From Microcystis elabens FACHB-917 (GTDB lineage Bacteria > Cyanobacteriota > Cyanobacteriia > PCC-6307 > Cyanobiaceae), in NCBI RefSeq assembly GCF_014698445.1, contig NZ_JACJSZ010000031.1, forward strand, positions 1 to 38,663: 38,663 nucleotides of DNA, written 5' to 3'. Below the pieces are notes generated by a model. That model had not been told where the DNA came from and did not search any database. It was given only the letters and a program-made list of their open reading frames with translations. This document shows positions 17,659 to 25,995 of the stretch, piece after piece. A program made the translations under genes and the position numbers. Each line of letters opens with the position of its first letter. Position 1 is the stretch's first letter.

Positions 17659-20600
17659 CAGGACCCCACGCCGGTGGAGGCTTCGGCCTGGGCGGGTGGC
17701 GTTCTGGCGGTGAGCTGCTTCATGACGACGTAGAACACGGGCACCACGAACAGGGACAGCACCGTGGCCACGGCCAGGCCCCCGAAGACCACCGTACCCA
17801 GGGAGGCCTGGCTGCGGGCACCGGCGCCGCTGGCCAGCACCAGCGGCAGGAAGCCGAAAAGGGAGGAGATGGCGGTCATCAGGATCGGCCGGAAGCGGGA
17901 CTGGGCCGAGGCCCGCGCCGCCTCCACGGCGGAGGCGCCCTCCTGCATGCGCTGGTTGGCGAGATCGACGATCAAGATGCCGTTCTTGGCCGCTAGACCG
18001 ATCAGCATCACCAGGCCCACCTGGGCGTAGATGTTGAGCACCTCACCCCGCAGGGCCAGAAAGGCCAGGGCCCCTAGCATGGCGGTCGGCACCGTCATCA
18101 GAATGATCAACGGGTCGCTGTAGCTCTCGTACTGGGCCGAAAGCACCAGGTACACCGTGAGGATGCCGAGGGCGAAGATGACGATCGCCAGTGCCCCGGC
18201 CTTCACCTCCTCCCGGGAGATGCCGGTCCAGTCGTAGCCGACGCCGCTGATGGAGAGGTTGTCGAAGATGTCCTGGATGTCCTTGATCGCCTGGCCGGAG
18301 CTGCGGCCCGGCAGGGCCGATCCCTCCACCTTGATCGAGCGGAACAGGTTGAAACGGGGAATCACCGACGGGCCTGTGATCGGCTCCACAGAGATGAATT
18401 CCGACAGCGGGATCTGATCACCGCTGGCATTGGCCACATAGAGGGACTTCAGCTGCTCCGGATTGGCCCGGTAGCGCTCATCGGCCTGGACGAAGATGCG
18501 ACGCACCCTGCCGGCATCGAAGGTGTCGTTGACATAGAACGAGCCGATGTTGAAGCTGAAGGTCTGCATCGCCGTTCCGTAATCCACCCCGAGGGCCGCC
18601 ATGCGATCGCGGTCGACCTGGATCTGCAGCTGTGGCGCTTCCGGCGAGAACTGGGTGAAGACCCGATCGAACAGCCCGCTCTGGTTGGCATTGCCGACCA
18701 GCTGGGTGGCTGCCGCGAAGAAGTCGGCGGGGGTGAGGGCTCCACCGCTGCGGTTGAGCATCTGCATCTCGAAGCCGGCCCCCGTGCCGTACCCGGGGAT
18801 GGCGGGAGGTTCGATCACGATGATGCGGGCCTCCTGGATCACCGAGAGCTTGCGGTTCAGCCGCTGGGTGATCGCCGCCACCGACTGGTCATCGGAGCTG
18901 CGGTCGTCCCAGTTGCTGGTGCCGAAGAAGAACAGGCCACGGTTGGGGGCGTTGCCATCGAGGCTGGCGCCGCTGAACACGGCAGCGCTGGTGATGTCCT
19001 TCTCACTGCGCAGGATCTCGGCCACCCGCCGGTTGATGCGGCGGGTCGTCTCCAGGGAGGCACCGTCGGGGGCCTGGACGATGCCGATGGCGTAGCCCTG
19101 ATCCTCCACGGGGACGAAGCCCGTGGGGATCGAGGTGAAGGCGAAGCCTGTGAGCACGATGCCAACGGCCAGCAGGGCCATGATCAGGCGGCGCTTGCCC
19201 AGCACCCAGGCCAGCCCGGCGTGGTAACGCCGTTCGATGCCGAAATAGATCACGTTGAAGCGGCGGAAGATCGCCAGGGCACCGAAACCCAGCACCGCGC
19301 CGATGGCCGTGTAGATCAGCACCACCAGGGGGCTGTTGACCGCCCCCAGCAGCAGGGCCGCGGCGGCGCCACCGATGGCGAAGGGCAGCCGCAGGGGCAG
19401 ACCGGTGAGCAGGTGCATCCCGTAGCCGATCGCCGCCGCCAGCGCCAGGATTCCCAGGGCCAGCAGGGTGCCGCCGCCACTGGCCAGCAGACCGTACACG
19501 AAGCCGATGAACACACCAGCGATGGCATAGGTGCGGCGGCTGGGGGACTCGCCCTCCCTGGCCAGCAACAGCGCCGAGAGCATCGGCGAGAAGGTGAGGG
19601 CGTTGAAGGTGGAGATCACGATCGAGAAGATGATCGTGGCGGCGAACTGCTTGTAGATCGTCCCTGTGGCCCCGGGAAAGAACAGCACCGGCACGAACAC
19701 CGCGAACAGGACCAGGGAAGTGGCGATCACCGCCCCGAACAGCTCGTCCATGGTGGATCTGGCGCTCTCCAGGGCGGTAAGGCCGGTGGCCTTCTTGGTG
19801 GAGGTGTCCTCGATCACGGTGATGGCGTCATCCACCACCAGCCCGGTGGCCAGCACCAGGCCGAACAGGGTGAGCTGGTTGAGGGTGAAACCGAAGGCCT
19901 TCACGAACATGAACGTGCCCACCAGGGCCACCGGGATGGCTATGGCCGGCACCAGGGTGGCCTTCCAGTTCTGCAGGAACAGGAACAGGATCAGCACCAC
20001 CAGCACCACCGCCTCCCGCAGGGCGGTGGAGACGCCCTCGATGGAGGCCTCGACGAACTCGGTGTTGTCGTAGATCTTCTGGATCGTCATGCCGGCCGGC
20101 ATGGTCTCGGCGAATTCCTTGATCACCTCCTCCACACCGCTGGAGACATCAAGGGCATTGCTGCCGGTGAGCTGGTACACGGCCATGCCCACCGAGGGAA
20201 CGCCACGCAGGTCGGTGGCCTCGATGTCAAAGGATTCACCCCCGAGCGTGACCCGGCCCACATCCTGCAGGCGCACCAGACCTCCGTCGGCCGTGGTGCG
20301 CAGGATCATCGAGCCGAATTCCTCGGTGGTCCGCAGCCGCCCCTGCAACTGCACCGTGAGGGTGAACTGCTGACCCTCGGGAGAGGGGGCGCCACCGATG
20401 CGGCCCACGGGCACCAGCCGGTTCTGACTGCGCAGGGCCGCGACCACGTCGGCGGCGGAGAGTTTGTTGGCGGCCAGACGATCCGGATCCAGCCAGAGGC
20501 GGAAGGCCAGCTGCCGGTTGCCGAAATAGGTGAGCTCACCGACACCGGGCACGCGCCGCACGGCATCGGTGAGGTTCTGATCCAGCAGGCCGCTGATCGT

Positions 20601-21068
20601 CTCGAGGCTGAACTGTTTCTTGGGATCCTCGCTGGTGAAGTTGTAGACGAGCAGGATCGAGTTCGAGGCCTTGTTCACCGTGATGCCGGACTGGCGCACC
20701 TCCTCCGGCAGGCTCGGCTGGGCCAGGGACACCCGGTTCTGAACATTCACCTGGTTGATGTCGCCATCGCTGCCGCTGGCGAAGGTGACGGAGATGGAGC
20801 TGGAACCGTCGGCGGCGCTGGTGGAGGTGATGAACTCCATGTTCTCCACCCCGTTGATCTGCTGCTCGAGGACGCTGGTGACGCCCTGCTCGACGCTGAG
20901 AGCGTCGGCACCCACGTAGCGGGAGGTGACCCGCACCGTGGGCGGAGCGATGTCCGGCAGGTTCTCGATCGGCAGGAGCGGGATCGCGATCAGTCCGGCG
21001 ATCACGATCAGCAGGCTGCACACCGTGGTGAGCACCGGCCTGAGAATGAACGTGTTCGAAGGGGACAT
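17658..21068 (-). CDS. RND multidrug-type efflux pump, HAE1 family (first of the cluster)
   Basis: A 1136-residue AcrB-type proton/drug antiporter. It starts FILRPVLTTVCSLLIVIAGL. Asp413-Asp414 in GLVVDDAITVIEDTS and Lys in GLAAKNGILIVDLANQ form the proton-relay set. Porter and docking domains occupy both periplasmic loops (roughly 35-340 and 650-940). Residues about 504-603 (19260-19559), between TM6 and TM7 where AcrB has only a short cytoplasmic helix, are a hydrophobic insert with about four apparent membrane segments. This explains most of the excess over the family's usual 1030-1060 residues. The start lies 10 bases after the first adaptor. Its stop overlaps the start of the two-helix protein. 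Substrates are unknown. Confidence 0.95.
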   Translation of the reverse strand: MSPSNTFILRPVLTTVCSLLIVIAGLIAIPLLPIENLPDIAPPTVRVTSRYVGADALSVEQGVTSVLEQQINGVENMEFITSTSAADGSSSISVTFASGSDGDINQVNVQNRVSLAQPSLPEEVRQSGITVNKASNSILLVYNFTSEDPKKQFSLETISGLLDQNLTDAVRRVPGVGELTYFGNRQLAFRLWLDPDRLAANKLSAADVVAALRSQNRLVPVGRIGGAPSPEGQQFTLTVQLQGRLRTTEEFGSMILRTTADGGLVRLQDVGRVTLGGESFDIEATDLRGVPSVGMAVYQLTGSNALDVSSGVEEVIKEFAETMPAGMTIQKIYDNTEFVEASIEGVSTALREAVVLVVLILFLFLQNWKATLVPAIAIPVALVGTFMFVKAFGFTLNQLTLFGLVLATGLVVDDAITVIEDTSTKKATGLTALESARSTMDELFGAVIATSLVLFAVFVPVLFFPGATGTIYKQFAATIIFSIVISTFNALTFSPMLSALLLAREGESPSRRTYAIAGVFIGFVYGLLASGGGTLLALGILALAAAIGYGMHLLTGLPLRLPFAIGGAAAALLLGAVNSPLVVLIYTAIGAVLGFGALAIFRRFNVIYFGIERRYHAGLAWVLGKRRLIMALLAVGIVLTGFAFTSIPTGFVPVEDQGYAIGIVQAPDGASLETTRRINRRVAEILRSEKDITSAAVFSGASLDGNAPNRGLFFFGTSNWDDRSSDDQSVAAITQRLNRKLSVIQEARIIVIEPPAIPGYGTGAGFEMQMLNRSGGALTPADFFAAATQLVGNANQSGLFDRVFTQFSPEAPQLQIQVDRDRMAALGVDYGTAMQTFSFNIGSFYVNDTFDAGRVRRIFVQADERYRANPEQLKSLYVANASGDQIPLSEFISVEPITGPSVIPRFNLFRSIKVEGSALPGRSSGQAIKDIQDIFDNLSISGVGYDWTGISREEVKAGALAIVIFALGILTVYLVLSAQYESYSDPLIILMTVPTAMLGALAFLALRGEVLNIYAQVGLVMLIGLAAKNGILIVDLANQRMQEGASAVEAARASAQSRFRPILMTAISSLFGFLPLVLASGAGARSQASLGTVVFGGLAVATVLSLFVVPVFYVVMKQLTARTPPAQAEASTGVGS

Positions 21069-21078
21069 CAGGCGGGGC

Positions 21079-22185
21079 TCAGTTCACCTTGACGGGCGCG
21101 CCGTTGCGGAGGTTGATCAGGTTGGTGGTGATCACGCGGGCCCCGGGCTGGAGGCCCTGGAGCACCGGATAGCGGTTGTTCTGCAGGGGGCCCAGCTGCA
21201 GCGGTGTCTGCAGGGCGAAGTTGGTGCCGGCGGGAAGCTTGCGGGCCGCCGCCAGGTCGGCACGGCCGGGGCGCCGCTCCAGGTCGGCCAAGCTGCCCAC
21301 CTCGTAGACGAAGCTCTGGCCGGAGATCTGGGTGACGGCCGCAAAGGGGACCGAAAGCTCCTGGCGGCTGTCGAGCACCAGGCGGGTGCGGGTGCGCAGG
21401 CCGGTTCGCAGCTGGCCCGCCGGGTTGGCGAACTCGGCCTTGGCCAGCAGGGACTGGGTGCCGGCCACCACCCCGGGGTCGAGGGAGCCCACCACGCTCT
21501 GGGCCATGGGCTTGTTGGTGGCCGGATCCATGAGGATCACCGTCTGTCCCACCCGCAGGCGGTTGGAGAACACCGCCGGCACGTCCACCCGGGCCATGAG
21601 CCGGTCGTTGCGGATGAGAGTGGTGAAGGGATCACCGGCGGTGATCACATCCCCCAGCTTCACCTGCACGTCCCCGATGGTGCCGGCGATGGGGGCCTTG
21701 AGGTCACGGAAGGCCAGGTCGGCCCGGCGCGCCACCAGATCCTGCCGTGAGGAGATGTAGCGCTGGCGGAACTCATCCCGCTGGAAGGCGCTGGCCGCCC
21801 CCTGGCGCACCAGATACTCGTAGCGCTCGTAGTTGAGCTTGTTGGTCTGGACCTCCGCCTCCAGGCGGGCCACATCGGCGCGGGCCTGGGCCTGGTCGAG
21901 CACCAGCAGGATCTGGCCGGCGGCCACCTTGTCGCCCTGGCCCACCAGGAGCCGCTCGATGCGTCCGCCGGCCTGGGCCGCCAGGCGGACCTCCTCGATG
22001 GCCTCGAGGGTGCTGACGGTGTCGACGTTGTCGGTGAAGGGGGCCAGGGTGGCAGGCTCGGCGCGCACCGAGAGCGGCGGCCGGGCGGGCGGGGCCTCCG
22101 CCTGGCAGGCCCCCAGGAGGGAGGCGCCCAGAAAGGCAACGGCGGCGGCCGGGAAGGTGTGGCCGGAGCGTCGCAGGCGCCCCAT
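21079..22185 (-). CDS. RND efflux periplasmic adaptor lipoprotein (first adaptor)
   Basis: A 368-residue membrane-fusion protein. The frame stays open upstream to 24561, but that part is antisense to rarA; ATG 22185 gives the proper start with a signal peptide and lipobox (GASLLGAC). The lipoyl half-motifs (IERLLVGQGDKVAAGQILLV and PIAGTIGDVQVKLGDVITAG) flank a coiled-coil hairpin at about residues 95-155. The barrel and membrane-proximal domains follow, ending GAPVKVN. It should connect the RND pump to an outer-membrane channel. It is the first gene of the five-gene minus-strand cluster and is divergent from rarA, with 114 bases between the two starts. No TetR- or MarR-like regulator is adjacent. 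Confidence 0.92.
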   Translation of the reverse strand: MGRLRRSGHTFPAAAVAFLGASLLGACQAEAPPARPPLSVRAEPATLAPFTDNVDTVSTLEAIEEVRLAAQAGGRIERLLVGQGDKVAAGQILLVLDQAQARADVARLEAEVQTNKLNYERYEYLVRQGAASAFQRDEFRQRYISSRQDLVARRADLAFRDLKAPIAGTIGDVQVKLGDVITAGDPFTTLIRNDRLMARVDVPAVFSNRLRVGQTVILMDPATNKPMAQSVVGSLDPGVVAGTQSLLAKAEFANPAGQLRTGLRTRTRLVLDSRQELSVPFAAVTQISGQSFVYEVGSLADLERRPGRADLAAARKLPAGTNFALQTPLQLGPLQNNRYPVLQGLQPGARVITTNLINLRNGAPVKVN

Positions 22186-22299
22186 GGCAGCCCCGGGACG
22201 AGGCGGCCGGCTCGGAAGGCCGATCACGGGTTCAGCGACGGACAGGGCGTTCGCCAGACCGTACCGCTCCGGAGGCTCCCGCGGCGAGATGATGGGGCG

Positions 22300-24534
22300 G
22301 TGAGTGATCTGTTCTGGCATCAGGGCGAGCAGGCCCGGCGCAGGATCGCCCCGCTGGCGGATCGGCTGCGGCCGCGCCGCCTCGACGACTTCGTCGGCCA
22401 GGCGGCGATCCTGGGCCCGGGGAGGCTGCTGCGCCGCGCCATCGCCGCCGACCGCGTCGGCAACCTGATCCTGCACGGCCCCCCCGGGACCGGCAAGACC
22501 ACCCTGGCGCGGATCATCGCCGGCAGCACCCGCGCCCACTTCAGCAGCCTCAACGCCGTGCTCGCGGGCGTGAAGGACCTGCGCGCCGAGGTGGACGCCG
22601 CCCGCCAGCGGCTCGAGCACCACGGCCTGCGCACGATCCTTTTCATCGACGAGGTGCACCGTTTCAACAGCGCCCAGCAGGACGCCCTGCTGCCCTGGGT
22701 GGAGAACGGCACCGTCACCCTGATCGGCGCCACCACCGAAAACCCCTGCTTCGAGGTCAACAAGGCCCTGGTCAGCCGCTCCCGCCTGTTCCGCCTGCAG
22801 CCCCTTGAGCCGGCCGACCTGCGCCTCCTGCTGGAACGGGCCCTGACCGATCCCGAACACGGCTACGGCCAGCGCCGCATCGAGCTCGCCGAGGAGGCGG
22901 GCGCCCACCTGCTGGACGTGGCGGGGGGCGATGCCCGCAGCCTGCTCAACGCCCTCGAACTGGCGGTGGAGACCACCGAGGCCGATGACGACGGGGTGAT
23001 CCGCATCGACCTGGCCATCGCCGAGGAATCGATCCAGCAGCGGGCGGTGCTCTACGACAAGCAGGGCGACGCCCACTTCGACACGATCAGCGCCTTCATC
23101 AAGTCGATCCGGGGCTCCGACCCGGATGCGGCCCTCTTCTGGCTGGCGCGGATGGTGGAGGCCGGTGAGAACCCGCGCTTCATTCTGCGGCGGCTGCTGA
23201 TCTCCGCCGGCGAGGACATCGGCCTGGCCGATCCCCAGGCGATGGTGGTGGTGGAGGCCTGCGCCGCCGCCTTCGACCGGGTGGGGCTGCCGGAGGGGCT
23301 CTACCCCCTGGCCCACGCCACCCTCTACCTGGCCGGCACCGAGAAGAGCAACAGCAGCCTGGGCTTCTTCGATGCGGTGAAGGCGGTGCGCGAAGCCCGG
23401 CGCCAGCAGGTGCCCGCCCATCTGCGGGACGCCAACCGGGACGGACAGGCCTTCGGCGATGGGGTGGGCTACCGCTATCCCCACGCCTATGCCGACCACT
23501 GGGTGGCCCAGCAGTACCTGCCCCAGGCGCTGCAGGGGGAGGTGTTCTGGCAGCCGGGGGCCCTGGGCTGGGAAGGGGGGCTGCGCCGACGGCTGCAGCA
23601 GCGCCGGGCCGCCCAGCTGGCCGCCGCCGCCGAGACGGCCGCTGACGACCGGGGCGACCTGCTCAGCAGCAGCCCGGACGACCCGCTGCTGAACCGCTGG
23701 CTGCAGCGCCAGGCCGGGGCGGAGGGCGAACGGCTCGACCGCCTGCGGCGCCGCTTCTGGGAGGACGCCGCCATCGGCCGCCTCGACCGGGTGCTGGTGC
23801 TCGAGGCCCACTCCCTGCTCTGGGCCCTCGATCCGCTCGAGGCGGCCAGCGAGGGGGAGGTGGTGCTGGCCACCCCGACCACGGCCGTGCGCGATCGCCT
23901 GCAGGCCCAGCTGCAGCTGCTGGATCAGCTGCGCCGTCCCCGTCTGCTGGCCGCCGCGCCGGAGCGGCCCGAACCGCTCGAGGCCCAGCTGGAGCCCTGG
24001 CCCCGCGCCGAGGGGCGCTTCGAATGGATCGCGGCGCGCCAGCCCTGGCGGAGCTGCACGGCGGAGCAGCGGCGGGCCTGGCTGGAGCGGCTCACGGCGC
24101 TGGCAGCCCCCGGCGCCCGGGCCCGCCTGCTCTTCACCCATCCCTTGCTGGGGCCGGCGGGCAGCCTCCGCGCCCTCCTCGGCGGCGGCGGGGCTGGTGA
24201 GGCCCAGGACGCTCTCGACACCGCGGCCTCCCGGGAAAGGGCGTGGCAAGCGGGGGAGGTGGAACTGGCCGACCGGGTGCAGGAGGACCTCGAACCCCTC
24301 GGCTGGGTCGTGCAGCGACGCTTCTGGGAGGAACCGCTCGAGCTGCCCCTGGGCGACGCCGTGCTGGAGCGCTGGTTCGGCCACCAGGCCAGCTACCGCA
24401 GACACCTGGCCACGGTGCTGCCGGCCGCCGGCCAGCGACTCCTCGAAGCCCTGTTCCGGCAGCGGCGCGGGGCCACGCTGCCCCAGCCCCTGGGGCACAC
24501 CCTGCTGCTGGCCCGAAGCGACGCAGGGCCATGA
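22300..24534 (+). CDS. rarA: RarA/MgsA recombination ATPase fused to a C-terminal domain of unknown role
   Basis: A 744-residue protein. Residues 1-430 are the replication-associated recombination protein RarA (MgsA/WRNIP1 family), a clamp-loader-like AAA+ ATPase acting at stalled forks. Visible are Walker A GPPGTGKTT (60-68), Walker B ILFIDEVHR (113-121), sensor 1 GATTENP (142-148), the arginine-finger region SRSRLF and sensor 2 GGDARSLLNALE. Then come the helical tetramerisation segments up to RYPHAYADHW. Residues 431-744 are a fused domain as seen in other cyanobacterial RarA proteins. Its order of elements (RVLVLEAHSLLWAL, then RFEWIAAR, then LEPLGWVV) recalls a methyltransferase fold that has lost the glycine motif. 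The start is GTG 22300; the upstream frame lacks family features. Confidence 0.93.
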   Translation: MSDLFWHQGEQARRRIAPLADRLRPRRLDDFVGQAAILGPGRLLRRAIAADRVGNLILHGPPGTGKTTLARIIAGSTRAHFSSLNAVLAGVKDLRAEVDAARQRLEHHGLRTILFIDEVHRFNSAQQDALLPWVENGTVTLIGATTENPCFEVNKALVSRSRLFRLQPLEPADLRLLLERALTDPEHGYGQRRIELAEEAGAHLLDVAGGDARSLLNALELAVETTEADDDGVIRIDLAIAEESIQQRAVLYDKQGDAHFDTISAFIKSIRGSDPDAALFWLARMVEAGENPRFILRRLLISAGEDIGLADPQAMVVVEACAAAFDRVGLPEGLYPLAHATLYLAGTEKSNSSLGFFDAVKAVREARRQQVPAHLRDANRDGQAFGDGVGYRYPHAYADHWVAQQYLPQALQGEVFWQPGALGWEGGLRRRLQQRRAAQLAAAAETAADDRGDLLSSSPDDPLLNRWLQRQAGAEGERLDRLRRRFWEDAAIGRLDRVLVLEAHSLLWALDPLEAASEGEVVLATPTTAVRDRLQAQLQLLDQLRRPRLLAAAPERPEPLEAQLEPWPRAEGRFEWIAARQPWRSCTAEQRRAWLERLTALAAPGARARLLFTHPLLGPAGSLRALLGGGGAGEAQDALDTAASRERAWQAGEVELADRVQEDLEPLGWVVQRRFWEEPLELPLGDAVLERWFGHQASYRRHLATVLPAAGQRLLEALFRQRRGATLPQPLGHTLLLARSDAGP

Positions 24535-24562
24535 CGGGGTCGCCCCGGGGAAGGGCGCCATG

Positions 24563-24586
24563 AAAAAGCCCCGGCAAGGCCGGGGC
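24563..24586 (-). terminator. Intrinsic terminator of the DUF1400-like gene
   Basis: GCCCCGGC (24568-24575) and GCCGGGGC (24579-24586) form a perfect 8-base GC stem with a 3-base loop. Read on the minus strand it is followed by five T (24563-24567). It lies 45 bases after the stop of the minus-strand gene at 24632. This is the clearest rho-independent terminator in the window. Confidence 0.85.
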
Positions 24587-24631
24587 GACAGGGCTCATGA
24601 GGTGGTTGGGAAGACGATCTCCCCTGAGGAC

Positions 24632-25345
24632 TCACCAGAGGCCGCGAACGGGCTGATCCATCATCGGAGCCGGAGCGGGGCCAGGGGTGTCGCGGACCAT
24701 GGCCACGGGATCGGCCATCTGGTTGGCCTGGATACAGGCGGGCAGGAAGACGTACCAGGACAGCAGCGAGGTGCACTGGGCGGTGCCGGCCTGGCAACGA
24801 CCTTCCGCACAGATGTTCTGAGCACCGGTGTAGGTGTTGCAGAAATCGGCCAGACGGAAATCGGTGGGGAGGGCCTTCATGATGCCGGCCGAGGAGATCG
24901 AACCATCCCTGGCATCCATGATGATGGCCGACCGCAGAGCCTGAACCGCGTAGGTGTTCATGCTGTAGTACGGAAAATAGCTGTTGGTGGCGTTCTTGAG
25001 GAACTTCACACCCGCATCGGAATAGAGGAAGCGGGACACCCCCACAAGATTGACCGAGTAGGTCTTGGTCATGCCCGCCTTGACCTCATCGGAGGTCCAG
25101 CCGGAGCGGGCCAGACCGCCTTCCAGGCCACGATCGGTGATGTCTCCGGAACCGAGGAAGGTGTCGAAGGCGGCCTGATTGGTGGACCAGACGGCAGCGC
25201 CGGTGTTCCAGCGGACGGGAAGATCGTTGTCCACGGCCGCGGAGGCGGGAAGCACGGAGACCGTGACGGCCGTTCCCACAAAGAGACAGGTGAGAATTCT
25301 CTTGAACACGGGAGGCGTTGTTGACTTCGTGATCAACATAAGCAT
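24632..25345 (-). CDS. Secreted stand-alone DUF1400-like protein
   Basis: A 237-residue exported protein with a signal peptide ending near LPASAA. The mature segment (about 44-170) resembles DUF1400, the domain found before the alpha/beta-hydrolase part of some cyanobacterial lipase-like proteins. It has the acidic helix pattern AAFDTFLGSGDITD, then VGVSRFLYSDAGVKFLKN, the alternating helix AVQALRSAIIMDARDG and the downstream LPTDFRLADF. Here no hydrolase follows: there is no GxSxG motif, and the chain ends with a Cys-rich stretch (ICAEGRCQAGTAQC) and a Pro-rich tail. Two in-frame ATGs lie at 25345 and 25339. The family match is from memory of the pattern and is moderate. It is a single-gene unit with its own terminator, divergent from prxQ. 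Confidence 0.7.
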   Translation of the reverse strand: MLMLITKSTTPPVFKRILTCLFVGTAVTVSVLPASAAVDNDLPVRWNTGAAVWSTNQAAFDTFLGSGDITDRGLEGGLARSGWTSDEVKAGMTKTYSVNLVGVSRFLYSDAGVKFLKNATNSYFPYYSMNTYAVQALRSAIIMDARDGSISSAGIMKALPTDFRLADFCNTYTGAQNICAEGRCQAGTAQCTSLLSWYVFLPACIQANQMADPVAMVRDTPGPAPAPMMDQPVRGLW

Positions 25346-25488
25346 CGAAGGTCTTTCTGCCTACATATCCAGGACACTTTCTTTGCCTCTCCACACGTCG
25401 GGACGTCGCCCCCTCTCCCGGGCCTGGCGTGTGGGACCCGGAACCTGCGGCGGGCCCCGGAGGCAGACCCCACCCAGGCGGCTGCTCC

Positions 25489-25494
25489 TAGGGT
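25489..25494 (+). promoter_or_regulatory. Possible -10 element of prxQ
   Basis: TAGGGT lies 33 bases before the prxQ ATG, which would give a leader of about 27 bases. The -35 region is poor (GACCCC at the expected distance), so an activator or a non-standard promoter would be needed. The same hexamer lies in front of the NADH dehydrogenase gene. Confidence 0.3.
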
Positions 25495-25527
25495 GAAGTG
25501 GTTGTCATTCGCCCCAAGGTTCGATCC

Positions 25528-25995
25528 ATGGCTCTGCAGGTGGGAGATCCAGCCCCCGACTTCACCCTCCCCGATCAGTCCGGTCAAGCCGTGTCGCTCG
25601 CGGCGCTGCGGGGCCAGCGAGTGGTGATCTACTTCTATCCGAAGGACGACACGCCGGGCTGCACGAAGGAGGCCTGCAACTTCCGGGACCGATGGAGCGC
25701 CTTCGAAACCCACGGCATCAAGGTTCTGGGGATCAGCAAGGACGGGGCGGCCAGCCACGGCAAGTTCGTCGCCAAGTACGACCTGCCCTTCACCCTGCTG
25801 ACCGATGCCGAGCCCTGCCCCGTGGCCGAGGCCTACGGCAGCTACGGCCTCAAGAAGTTCATGGGCAAGGAGTACATGGGCATGATGCGACACACCTTCG
25901 TCGTCGACGCCGAGGGCAAGCTGGAACGCATTTACCTCAAGGTGAAGGCCGAGGAGATGGCCGATCAGATCCTCGAGGACCTGGGCCTGGCCTGA
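25528..25995 (+). CDS. Thioredoxin-dependent peroxiredoxin PrxQ/BCP
   Basis: A 155-residue thiol peroxidase of the BCP/PrxQ group. The start ATG 25528 gives the conserved N-terminus (LQVGDPAPDFTLPDQSG). Peroxidatic Cys45 lies in DDTPGCTKEAC, with resolving Cys50 five residues later, the atypical 2-Cys arrangement. The conserved Arg occurs in MMRHTFVVD. It reduces H2O2 and organic hydroperoxides with electrons from thioredoxin; in cyanobacteria this family protects against photosynthetic peroxide. There is no signal peptide, so it is cytoplasmic. The last 31 bases overlap the convergent coaX gene. A possible -10 (TAGGGT) lies upstream. Confidence 0.95.
   Translation: MALQVGDPAPDFTLPDQSGQAVSLAALRGQRVVIYFYPKDDTPGCTKEACNFRDRWSAFETHGIKVLGISKDGAASHGKFVAKYDLPFTLLTDAEPCPVAEAYGSYGLKKFMGKEYMGMMRHTFVVDAEGKLERIYLKVKAEEMADQILEDLGLA

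Noticed and set aside
19221..21092. Long plus-strand frame opposite the first RND pump
   Set aside because: Shadow frame rich in His, Gln, Gly and Glu with no motif; the RND gene is certain.
22186..24561. Upstream part of a very long minus-strand frame leading into the first RND adaptor
   Set aside because: It is antisense to rarA, has the low-complexity Gly/Gln/Ala composition of a shadow, and the adaptor has its own ATG with signal peptide at 22185.
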